Both the position numbers and the translations under genes were made by a program. The notes below the pieces were generated by a model that did not search any database, was not told where the DNA came from, and saw only the letters and a list, made by a program, of their open reading frames with translations. This document shows, one piece after another, positions 54,989 through 64,000 of a DNA stretch of 64,000 nucleotides. Origin of the DNA: Siphonodentalium dalli (Eukaryota; Mollusca; Scaphopoda; Gadilida; Siphonodentaliidae). The stretch spans positions 278,189,426 through 278,253,425 of the forward strand of contig CP136063.1 of the NCBI GenBank assembly GCA_032622095.1. Direction: 5' to 3'. The number at the start of each line of letters is the position of its first letter. The stretch's first letter is position 1.

Positions 54989-56258
54989 CAGTTCGGGCAC
55001 ACATCAAAAACGGTCTACATAGCTCGTTTTGTCTACTGTAGCCTGATTGAGCTACGTTTTTAATGTGATTTACACACCTCCGTCGATTACCGCGAAAGAA
55101 GCGCATTTCGAATTTTCGGTCAATAGTTGTGTATCACTTTCACGTCCACAAAGAAGCAAAAATCTCAACGACTCACCACAGCTTTAATAACATTTGAGCG
55201 ACTCAAAATCAATCTGTTTTGGATAATTTACCATGGATTAGAATTGGTAAGAAAGAATCATTAAAATCTGTTGATCAAATGAAAATCTTCATCCAATTTA
55301 AGGAAGTCCCGTTCGCAATTGTGTTCGCAAACACTGTTCGTAAGCTATAATCTGATTGGTTGCGTTTATGCCGGGGATTAATGGTACGTTCTTAATGGGA
55401 TTTCAATATAAAATCTATCTGTTGGAATGTACAGAATGACAAATGGACAACCATATTTGTATAACTGTAATGTTATGCGAGGTGCTTCCAAATTTCAAAG
55501 TAGGGTTGTGAATCGTGTTTCCGACTTTCCGTACTTGTCTTCTCTGAATGGCGTTCGCAATACATTTCACAAATAGTCGTCTCCGAATGAAGCTGTTCGC
55601 TTTATCCAATCAGGTAAGCCACATAAATTGAACGTTCTTGACCTTCAAAAAGAAATAATCTGCAAAAACAAATGGATATTTCCCTAGTTTTTATGACAAA
55701 ATCTTATATTTTCGGGAAACACTCTACCAAACGCTAACAGGTCTTAACTAAAACATCGTTAATTGCACCTAAGCCGTGGTGAGTCGTTTTTTGCTTTGTA
55801 GACGTGAAAGTGATACACAACTAATGACCGAAAATTTGAAATGCGCTTCTTTCGTGGTACGGCATCTAGACGTTTCGTACCTTGGTTGTTTCGTACAAAC
55901 ATGTTTCGTACACTCTGGTCGATTCGTACCAATATTTTGGTTGTTTCGTACCAATCTTTTTGGTCGTTTCGTACCAATCTTTTTGGTCGTTTCGTACCAT
56001 CAAAAAAAAATATTGTAATTACTAGTATTGAATGAAAAGATGTCTATTACCATTATTTTATTTCTGTATTAATATATGTGTATATACATGTACAGGGTTT
56101 CCGACCAGAGTGTACAAAATGTCTTTGTACGAAACAACCAAGGTACGAAACGTCCACTGCGGTAATCGATGGAGATGTGTAGATCACATTAAAAATGTAG
56201 CTCAATCGGGCTACACTAGACAAAACGAGCTACGTAGACCGTTTTTGATGTGTGCCCG
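54989..56258. mobile_element. Mutator-like element with ~110-bp TIRs
   Basis: Ends share CGGGCACACATCAAAAACGG, TAGCTCGTTTTGTCTA and GATTGAGCTAC in inverted orientation over ~110 bp. ACCTGGTGGT occurs at 54979-54988 and 56259-56268, a 10-bp candidate duplication; the left end has five extra bases. Inside is another inverted pair (about 55090-55190 and 55757-55865) containing GTGTATCACTTTCACGTC. It abuts the hAT-like element and ends 58 bp from bystin exon 1. Confidence 0.65.
55870..56000. repeat. TTTCGTACC minisatellite
   Basis: Six or seven degenerate units of roughly 15-23 bp, such as GGTCGTTTCGTACCAATCTT. Inverted partners (GGTACGAAACGT, TGTACGAAACAACC) lie at 56127-56157. ORFs here (55776-56018) come from the repeat. 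Confidence 0.75.
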
Positions 56259-56316
56259 ACCTGGTGGTACACTGCCACTGGTACTGTGGTAGCACGATTA
56301 TAGATGACATGCTTAC

Positions 56317-56460
56317 TTCGTCGTCGTCATCGCGCCTATTTTTAGTTTTCTGTCGTCCCGTTTGTCGGACAGAATTGTCCTCTAATATCTGTTCTGTTAA
56401 TCCTTGGGTTTGACCACCATCTCGACTTCTAGATAACTTCGCCTTTTTGGATTTCCCCAT
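56317..56460 (-). CDS. BYSL: Bystin exon 1 (start of the 44-kb bystin gene)
   Basis: Bystin is a nuclear and nucleolar factor (yeast Enp1) needed for 18S rRNA processing and pre-40S export. The gene runs 56460 to 12360 in ten exons: 56317-56460, 51061-51146, 49013-49124, 43777-43909, 42905-43047, 38449-38546, 36068-36146, 19246-19311, 15566-15774, 12360-12594. Phases agree at all nine junctions and the product is 434 residues, close to the usual length. Exon 1 encodes residues 1-48: MGKSKKAKLSRSRDGGQTQG, LTEQILEDNSVRQTGRQKTK, NRRDDDDE, with a basic N-terminus and donor GAA/GTAAGC. The LxxQIL segment matches other bystins. Introns 1, 3, 5 and 7 (5.2, 5.1, 4.4 and 16.8 kb) hold most of the transposons. 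No TATA box is evident. No frameshift or missing conserved block is seen, so the gene looks functional. Confidence 0.93.
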
Positions 56461-56691
56461 TCTTCAATCTTATTGACATTAAACCGGAAGTAAAACCCAC
56501 GTGTTTCACTCGAGTATATCAAATTGGCGAACCGGAATGTGAAACGAACAGAATGAGGGGAGGCTGACAGGCGTTTCTTTGAACAATCTGACATGTATCT
56601 TCGAACCGTGGGCGAGCGAAAATATCCAGACGCAGCCCTTGGCGTAGCCAGTGATACTAGGAATTTGAGCCTGAAAGCAAAATTTCACCAA

Positions 56692-57200
56692 TTAAAGATA
56701 CTCAATCCGATTAGATGGTCCCCATATCATCATATTCCAACAACAACAACAACAAAAAACAACAACAACAACAACAACAACGACGACAACAACAACAACA
56801 ACAATACCTCTTCAGTTATCAGAATTGATTAATTTCCCAAAAATAATTAATGCTAACCACAGTCAACTATAGTATAAAATTTCCCAAAACCTGGTTATTT
56901 ATCAACATTTTGTTCAACGAAATTTGGCCGGTTTGTCATATATCTGACACACAAAAGCGACTTAATTTTAGAGTTATCCATCTTCATCCGCAATTTGGTC
57001 CGAGACTGTCTTCTCGTCGACATTTTACCCGGTCACTAAAAGTACTGGTGGTAAAAAATAATATATTTCAAAAATCGATATCTGATCACTCTGAGCATTG
57101 ATGGGTGGATTCTTCGACTCAAATCAAATATTTTTACCCCCCCCCCCAAGCAAAAGTAATAATAATTTGCGAGCGTTAATTCGGATTATGCATCTTTAAT
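56692..57200. mobile_element. MITE, AAAGRTACTCAATCC family, with (CAA)n expansion
   Basis: Starts TTAAAGATACTCAATCCG, ends CGGATTATGCATCTTTAA. The interior is collinear with 8245-8665, but a CAA/GAC trinucleotide run (56740-56803) has expanded after ATTCCAACAACAAC. It lies upstream of bystin, 232 bp from the start codon. Confidence 0.7.
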
Positions 57201-58201
57201 TATTTAACTACAAAATAATAAAAATAATAATAAAATAATAAGTAGCCTGAGCACAACAAAATAAATTAGTTTCAAATGTTCAATAAAAATAATACGATAA
57301 TAAAAGAAATTCATCTTTAAAAATACACTACTAAAATAAAAATATAACAAACTAAAAATAATAAGTAGAATAAATAAAATAAAAAGATCAAAACAAAACT
57401 AAATAAACAAGCGAACAACTTTTTCAGACGTAAAACAATTATGTCGAGTTTTCATAAACTTAGTACAAAATGAGCTGAGAACTCTGCGAGGAGTGACGAT
57501 GTGGTACTATGTGGATATAATGTGGTAGAGATGGTCATCAAAGCAAAGATGATCTAGGAAATTAGTAGGGTAATATAAACTATTACATATGAGTCTAGAG
57601 CCCCCCCCCCCCCAATTTGGGACGCCGGATTAGTGCATCGGCTTGTTCGGGACGCCGAGCCTGCGTGTGACAGGGTCTGTTTTATTGGGAGGTGTTCGGT
57701 GGTCGGGCGGCTATATATATAGTCTCCTGTAATCAACACATGCGTACAGTGTCACTAAAAGTGTTTTACGTGTATGACAATCATCCAAGAAGACCGAGAA
57801 GTCAGGCGTAGCCCGTGTATATGGTATGGATGGGATCCTCGGGTTGGATTCCCTACTTTTGATAGGTGTTCTGCATGGTAATCGGTACGTCGGATATTTG
57901 TCCCAGGTTTAACTGCCAAATTTAACAGATGTTCCCGAAAAGGTTGCAAGGTACGTTGTTTTTATTTTATTATTAATTCTGTTTTAAATCAGGCCCAATG
58001 ACAAATTTGGAAGAAACTCTGTCTCATATATACCTCTTGATAATATGAACATTACTTTGAACATCAAATGTGTGAAACTGGCATATATATAGAGCGTGAA
58101 TGTATATTTGTCTTGCAATGTATTCCGTAAGTTCTTCACTGACACCCAAGATTTATCACTCTCTGTAAACTGGCATTCGGAATTCAGAGGGGTATCTAGA
58201 A
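57201..58201. other. AT-rich low complexity and spacer
   Basis: 57201-57420 is dominated by AATAAAATAATAA-like runs. A 14-base C run lies at 57601-57614. 57620-57960 is GC-richer with no open frame of interest and no terminal repeats recognised. Confidence 0.5.
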
Positions 58202-58565
58202 TAAAGATGCATAATCCGAATTAACGCTCCCAAATTACTATTTCTTTGGCTTCGGGTGTAACAAATATTTGATTCGAGTTGAGGAACCCACCCATCAAAG
58301 CTCAGAGTGATCAAATCGATTTTTGAAATTTGTTATTTCTCGAGATGTGTACTTATTTGTGGCCAGGAAAACGGTTTCGGTCAAAATTGCGCATGGAGAT
58401 GGATAACTCTAAAATTAAGTGGTAATATGGCCAAATTGCGTGATAATCAAGTGATAATACGGCCAATATTTCGTTGAACAACATATTGATGAATAACACG
58501 TTTTGTGAAACTTTATACCATAGTTGACAGTGGTTAGCATTATTTTGTTGCAATTAATCGATTCT
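58202..58565. mobile_element. Partial MITE, AAAGRTACTCAATCC family
   Basis: Inverted relative to 56692-57200: starts TAAAGATGCATAATCCG, contains TTTGATTCGAGTTGAGGAA and GATGGATAACTCTAAAATT, and fades after GTTAGCATTATTTTG. A further ~40-bp end piece of the family is at 61548-61589 (GATCGGATTGAGTACCTTT). Confidence 0.6.
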
Positions 58566-58674
58566 GAAAACTAAAGCGTCTCGGAAAGAGACGAGAGTAA
58601 AATAATACCAGAATAAAACAAGAATCAGAAATGGTAAAGCCCTCAAGATCATATTATTAGCCATAAATATAAAT

Positions 58675-60190
58675 TACTAGCAGGTGACCCGACTTCGTTC
58701 GGGCTTTGACCTTGAATTTACCATTTTTAAGGTCAAGGTCAGGTCGGAGTCACGATTTGACCCGTCCAAAACACTCCCCGGACAAAATTACCCCTAGGTA
58801 TCAAATTCTTTATCAACGACACTGCGGATACGAACGCTCTTTAACTATCAACGCGATTAACCCCAAAGTGCCAAGGACGGTCATTTTGGTGACTGGGAGT
58901 GGAGAAGGGGTGATCGGAGATTCTCCAAAACGGCGGTAAACACTGCCCGTGGATTTTTAACCTTAGATTGGAAGTTTGAGCTCAATCGGTCCAGCCGTTT
59001 TCCCGGTCATAGCTAACAGACAAACAAACAGAAGTCCCAAAATATATATTAGACTAGAAGGTGACCCGACTTCGTCCGGGCTTTGACCTTGAATTGTTCA
59101 TTTTGAAGGTCAAGGTCAAGTGGGGTAACGATTTGACCAGTCCAAAACACTGCCAGGACAAAAGTACCCGACAAACGTGCCCGTCGAAATCCAACCGGTT
59201 CTACCCGATTTGACCTCGAATTGATCATTTTGAAGGTCAAGGTCAGGTCGGGGTCATGACTCGACCCGCCCAAAACACTCAGTGGACAATAGTAACCCCA
59301 CGTATCACGTCGCACGGGCAAATGAATATGCGTATGAGACTCCCCATACGAAAGTACCCCCACATACCAAGTTTCATCGAAATCCCGTGATATTCGGGCG
59401 TTTGACCTTGAAATGACCCGATTTCAATGTCAAGGTCACGTCGCACGGGCAAATTAATAGGCCTATGCCAACCCCCGGTCGAACGTACCCCCACATACCA
59501 AGTTTCATCGAAATCCCGTGATATTCGGGCGTTTGACCTTGAAATTACCCGATTTCATGTTCAAGGTCACGTCACACGGGCACATTAATAGGCCTATGCC
59601 CGTTCCCGGCCGAAAATACCCCCACATACCAAGTTTCATCGAAATCGGCTCGGTCCTTTTCGAGTTCATCGCGAACACACACACAGACACACAGACAGAC
59701 AGACAGATCTTCCAAAATATATAATAGATATATATATTCACCCGATTTCAAGGTCAAGGTCACGTCGCACGGGCAAATGAATATGCGTATGAGACTCCCC
59801 ATACGAAAGTACCCCCACATACCAAGTTTCATCGAAATCCCGTGATATTCGGGCGTTTGACCTTGAAATGACCCGATATCAAGGTCAAGGTCACGTCGCA
59901 CGGGCAAATTAATAGGCATATGCCAACCCCCGGTCGAACGTACCCCCACATACCAAGTTTCATCGAAATCCCGTGATATTCGGGCGTTTGACCTTGAAAT
60001 TACCCGATTTCATGGTCAAGGTCACGTCGCTCGGGCAAATTAATAGGCCTATGCCCGTTCCCGGCCGAAAATACCCCCACATACCAAGTTTCATCGAAAT
60101 CGGTTCGGTCCGGCCTTTTCGAGTTCATCGCGAACACACACACAGACACACAGACAGACAGACAGATCTTCCAAAATATATAATAGATAA
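58675..60190 (+). repeat. Head-to-tail dispersed repeats, AGGTGACCCGACTTCG type
   Basis: Two starts, ACTAGCAGGTGACCCGACTT (58676) and ACTAGAAGGTGACCCGACTT (59053), begin units with TTTGACCTTGAAT. Units contain ACCAAGTTTCATCGAAATC and end in ACAGACAGACAGACAGATC and AAAATATATAATAGAT. Segment 59309-59727 is repeated at about 59755-60188 with high identity. The layout resembles short dispersed repeats common in invertebrate genomes that end in CAGACAGACA and TATA tails; I cannot assign a class. ORFs up to 125 codons here are products of the duplication. Confidence 0.6.
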
Positions 60191-61547
60191 TATAAAATAT
60201 ATTGGTTACATGAATTCACCGCCTCAGAATTCCGTTAAAACAACTAATCCTTCGAATTATTACAAACAACTACGGCTTATTACTGCAGGTTTCTCATTCA
60301 CCACACCAGAAAGCTTCTAAATGCGGATAAAAAAATCGGAGGTATTGTGTTCCCGCCAAGAGTGCATGGTCCAGCCATTGTTCATAGCTAAACATCGAAA
60401 GCAATTAACGCGGTCATAATTGTTACATACTGCAACTATAAGACATCCAGCGGATACAAACCCCACGAAAACTCGAAATGTGTTGTCCTGCGAGAAATCC
60501 CATCTCTATAGCTCAATTTGACACGGCCAGATTAGTCTTCCTACAATATCCATAAACAAGATCATATATTATATACCCATGATTTTAATTATAGAATATA
60601 AAATATATTGGTTTCGCGAATGACCAACTCAGAATTCCGTTAAAATAACAATAACAACCAGCACCTAATTAACGAACCGGCGGCCGACTCGGCCGTCTCC
60701 GACCACAACCATCAGTGGGCTGCAGAACGAAAAATATCTATAAAAGTTGAAATATAAGACTTACAAATTATCTTTTAAATTTCTTTTATTGGTAATTGAC
60801 ATAGCTTGCCACAAACCAAAAATCAACATTATTGAAATAATAATGTAAAGGACAATAAACGAAATTGAAATTCCCAACTACACCTTTTACCGGTGATCGG
60901 CCTCCTGATCGCGCAGTTCGACTTTTAAATAAACCGGAAAAAAAATATTCTATTTATAAAAGTCCCATCGGCCCACATGTTTCTAATATTTGGCCACCAG
61001 TATACACGCGGGCGTGCTAATAATCTATTCACTCATGACATCGTATATATACCGATTATAGTAGAGTTAGTTTACTGTCCATATACACTTGCAGATTGTA
61101 TAGTACGTACTTCTATATGAACCTTTTTATACTATCCATATTCATGTCAAGTAGTTACCCTGTCTAGTGACTCCTATTAATAATTTTGCAATGAAAGTTG
61201 GGACCTGACAACTCTCAGCTTTTTGCACTTTGGAAGAAGTGATCGGACTACAGACTTACAATATATTATATAGTTGATAAGTACCGTGCACCATTCAATT
61301 TCAAACAGTTACATATTTACAGTTATCAACCCTAGACTAATCAGAGTAACTACTTGACTGGATTACTATACTCAAGTTCTATAATATGTTTTGTTTGTTT
61401 TGGTAAAATATACCAGTTTTTTTCTAGTCATACCTCTCGGGGTCCATTGTATGTAAAATGCATGCATTTGGTTTCAATAAATCTATCTATCTGTCTATCG
61501 ATCTATCTATATTGAAGAAATGTTGTGGTTACTGTATATATAACTTG
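60191..61547. repeat. Intergenic spacer with short repeats
   Basis: AATATATTGGTTACATGAAT with CTCAGAATTCCGTTAAAA near 60195-60240 recurs near 60603-60650. A (TCTA)n/(TCTG) microsatellite at 61481-61511 follows GGTTTCAATAAATCTATC, which could be the 3' tail of a non-LTR element. No gene is seen. Confidence 0.45.
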
Positions 61548-62026
61548 ATGATATGGGGACCGTCTGATCGGATTGAGTACCTTTAATTAAGGAAATACAC
61601 ATGCCGGTAGCGGTCAGGGTATTCCTAGCGGTCAGACATAGCCATCGATGAAGACAAGTTTGAGATGAAAGAATGATTCTATTTTTAGTCTATGACATAA
61701 TCATAGATGAACATAATGTAGCGAGGGGACTGAACTCTGTTTTGAAGCTTGCTTCCGCATATGGCGTCACGTGAACTTTGATTTGTTTACAATCGCCTTC
61801 GGCCTTTTACCAAACGAATGTTGTGCGCCGATGACCGGCGATTAATTTTGGACATTAATTCGTAAATGTGAACATTATAGCTTCCAGACAAATCACTCGT
61901 AGATATAATTAACTTATATCAATCTTTTTGACCAAATACATGTAGCCGTATAGGATATTCTTTGTTTGTGAGAAGCATTCAACTTTGGCAGTGGAAAGGT
62001 CCCGAACGCCCGCCCCCACCACAGCC

Positions 62027-62060
62027 TTATATACCGTGGATAGCACGGACTATTTATAGC
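62027..62060 (+). promoter_or_regulatory. TATA-like boxes upstream of the SDR gene
   Basis: TTATATACC at 62027-62035 and TATTTATAGC at 62051-62060 lie 34-67 bp before the start codon at 62094, after a GC-richer stretch (CCCGAACGCCCGCCCCCACC). Either could direct a start with a very short 5' UTR. Position only; no transcript evidence. Confidence 0.4.
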
Positions 62061-62093
62061 ATATCGGTAATAGTAAAGTAACTGTCGGTCAGG

Positions 62094-62303
62094 ATGTTTA
62101 TTGTTTTTGAGTTTCTTATCTTTATTCTGCGGTTTATGTTTGCTTACATCAAGAGCATCTTTGGGTTTTTCATTCCGAAGAATCTAAAAGACATATCGGG
62201 ACAGATCGTAGTGATAACTGGCGGCGGCCATGGCATCGGCCGGGAACTAGCTTACGAGATGTCTGCGAAGGGAGCAACGGTCGTCACCCTGGATGTCAAC
62301 GAG
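62094..62303 (+). CDS. First coding exon of an SDR16C-type short-chain dehydrogenase
   Basis: 70 codons from ATG, ending at GAG with consensus donor GTGAGT at 62304. Residues 2-27 are strongly hydrophobic (FEFLIFILRFMFAYIKSIFG), an N-terminal membrane anchor as in 17-beta-HSD11/13 and RDHE2-type enzymes. Then comes IVVITGGGHGIGRELA with the TGxxxGxG cofactor loop, and VVTLDVNE closing the second beta strand, where the Asp favours NAD(H). Family members sit in the ER or on lipid droplets and oxidise retinol or steroid alcohols; which one this is cannot be told from exon 1. The catalytic YxxxK exon lies outside the window. Divergent from bystin, 5.6 kb away. Confidence 0.9.
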
Positions 62304-63123
62304 GTGAGTTCTTAACCTTTACTTTATTAAACAGATTCGGGTAATGGCTACATGCCATTATGATCATGATTCGAACTCCTCGACCTGTGACCTTTGTGGA
62401 AACGGTGACGGAATCTGACGAGGTTTGCCGAATGGGCTACATGCAACTAATTATATAGAGTTACGCTTCTTGAATTTGTGTAGGGAAACTCGAGTCAGCA
62501 TACACAAAATTCTGCACACATAGGTCAATTTACCAGGGGAGTGTCATGGTATAGATGCCCTTGACGTGATATGTGAGGGCACTAATATTAAATTTAACTA
62601 AATAATTAATTGTATACCCAAAATGGTTGGAATCTGGTCGTTGAAAATTGATTCGACCACGTGAGTAAAACGACAAGAGATGTGTCATGGGATAGGTGCC
62701 GTTGACACCAGACTACTTAAATAGACACTAATAAACAATTATATTTAAATATTTAATAATATACCAAAAATGGTTGGGCCCTGGTCGCTTGGAATTGGTA
62801 TGCAGGAGTAAATTGACCCGGGGAGTACCATTGTATATGTGCCGTTGACCCTAAAGGGAAACTTAAAATTTATATTATCACATATGAGCAATAAATAGCG
62901 TTTTTATCAGCTTATACGATATGTGGAAACATTGGTACACATAGATCATCTGACCAGGGGAATATCATGGGACAGGCGCCTTTGATCTCAGACGACTTAA
63001 ATAGGGACGAATAAATTATATTAACACAGATGATCAATGAAGAGAATTTATACAAATTGGAACATTGAGGCAATTTGCATGAACCAGGAGCATATGAGTT
63101 TTTGAAGTTATGACACGGTAACA
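62304..63123. repeat. SDR intron 1 with degenerate tandem units
   Basis: From about 62500 units recall 8790-9480: AATATTAAATTTAACTAAAT, ATACCCAAAATGGTTGGAAT, GTCATGGGATAGG and GTTGACACCAGA. Degenerate, roughly 160-bp spacing, ending near 63050. No second exon is visible. Confidence 0.5.
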
Positions 63124-63125
63124 TA

Positions 63126-63338
63126 CAGTAATGCCCAAAGTAATTGACCACTTAACCACTGCAGAATTATGGGTAATTTTCCAGGATTTAGTCGGAAATA
63201 TGGCTTGTTGCCATTCACCGGAAAGCTCTCGACGAGAGCTTTCCGATGAATGGCAATAAGCCATATTTCCAACTAAATCCTGAAAAATTACACATAATTC
63301 TGCTGTGGTTAAGAGGTCAATTACTTTGGGCATTACTG
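63126..63338. mobile_element. Near-perfect palindromic MITE, CAGTAATGCCC family
   Basis: 213 bp flanked by TA (63124-63125 and 63339-63340). Almost the whole element is one inverted repeat: CAGTAATGCCCAAAGTAATT pairs with AATTACTTTGGGCATTACTG, meeting at GCTCTCGACGAGAGC. A TA target fits Tc1/mariner. Relatives at 2859-3011 and 48786-48891. Confidence 0.85.
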
Positions 63339-63340
63339 TA

Positions 63341-64000
63341 ATATTACCCTAAAACTACCATAAACTACATAAATATTTCGTTAAATCAAAACGATGAATA
63401 TTGATAATGACACAGTAGCTCAGCTCGGATTTCGGTCAATTTGACCTCAAAGCTGGGTGGCCCGCCAAAAATACCCCTAGAAAAAACCCCGGGTAGTCAC
63501 CGCCCCAGGCCCCTGGAGGAAAATGAAATCTGGACCGTTCTCGAAAATAATCCATATATAGACCCCACGGGCATTTTTGGCGATCCACCCAGCCATGGTA
63601 TCAAATTGGGCGAAATCCGGACCGTTCTATGGGCCATAATTACCCCCCCTCGGGACCGGTTGACCCCCCCCCCCCCTCGCGGGGGTGGGGTGGGTCATGG
63701 GTGGGGTGTCCATAGAAAGTATTTGGGGCGGGTCATGCACCCATCCATATCATAAATATATCTCTATATCATTTTGCACATGGCCAGACTGCCATATCTA
63801 TATATCGATGATTAAACACTATATATTTATTATATCATATTGGTCATATCATTACATGGTGTGCAGCGGTAAAAGTGCATGTTACCAGTTGAACACTTCC
63901 TATACATCATATATAACGAACTTTATATAAACACAAGATGGCAAGTAAAATGCCCCAAATGGATTGGAAACGTGATCCACTGGTAGACTCGTTCAGAGCT
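63341..64000. repeat. SDR intron 1, possible pearl-like 5' end
   Basis: ATAATGACACAGTAGCTCAG near 63402 resembles the 5' ends at 13489 and 15933, and TTTGACCTCAAAGCTGGGTG follows. A C-rich run (63666-63679) and GGGGTGGGG-type sequence lie downstream. No exon recognised before the window ends. Confidence 0.35.

Noticed and set aside
56740-56803. Asparagine/aspartate-rich protein repeat
   Set aside because: CAA/GAC trinucleotide expansion inside a MITE, not a coding sequence.
59572-59949. 125-codon minus-strand ORF
   Set aside because: It lies entirely in the duplicated dispersed repeat; the same peptide phrases recur at 59049-59741.
1-64000. tRNA, rRNA or snRNA genes
   Set aside because: I saw no cloverleaf with A and B boxes nor rRNA-like sequence; short RNA genes could still be missed by eye.

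Overview
The window is metazoan nuclear DNA: spliced genes with GT-AG introns, very dense small DNA transposons, a LINE, a satellite and AT-rich spacers. The style of repeats (tandem-core elements with ~160-bp units ending in AGCTCAACTT/AAGTTGAGCT ends and CGGACGGACGG runs, like the pearl/Helentron-type elements described from bivalves) suggests a lophotrochozoan, most likely a mollusc; I cannot fix the species.

Three host genes are visible. (1) The main one is a complete bystin gene (BYSL, the Enp1-type pre-40S ribosome biogenesis factor) on the minus strand, 56460 down to 12360. I assembled ten coding exons (144, 86, 112, 133, 143, 98, 79, 66, 209 and 235 nt including stop) with matching phases into a 434-residue protein, about the size of human bystin. 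The coding sequence is about 1.3 kb in 44 kb of gene; the rest is introns filled with transposons. Exon 9 has a 75-bp-period partial tandem duplication that copies its 3' splice site in frame. (2) At 1157-4547 on the plus strand lie three exons forming the C-terminal end of an unidentified protein, convergent with bystin. (3) At 62094-62303 on the plus strand is the first coding exon of an SDR16C-type short-chain dehydrogenase (membrane anchor plus start of the Rossmann fold), preceded by TATA-like boxes and followed by a consensus splice donor; it is divergent from bystin and runs off the window.

Mobile DNA, left to right: a Harbinger-like element with two convergent ORFs (1.4-2.7 kb); several MITE families with readable target-site duplications; pearl/Helentron-like tandem-core elements (9.5-11, 13.5-15.1, 15.9-17.8 kb); a 37-bp satellite (19.7-22.5 kb) split by a Mutator-like MITE; a ~13-kb structure with nested inverted repeats in bystin intron 7 (22.85-35.85 kb); a piggyBac-like MITE split by a hAT-like insertion (40.7-42.4 kb); an intact 1057-residue LINE ORF (45.1-48.3 kb); hAT- and Mutator-like elements near bystin exon 1 (53.8-56.3 kb); and dispersed repeats at 58.7-60.2 kb.

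The least explained object is the 13-kb nested structure. Outer ~214-bp inverted repeats enclose two divergent, homologous ~5-kb modules in tandem. Each module carries a short hairpin followed by a body with its own 41-42-bp terminal inverted repeats. Stem sequences differ between the four pairs but match almost perfectly within each pair. It contains no long ORF and no recognisable transposase.
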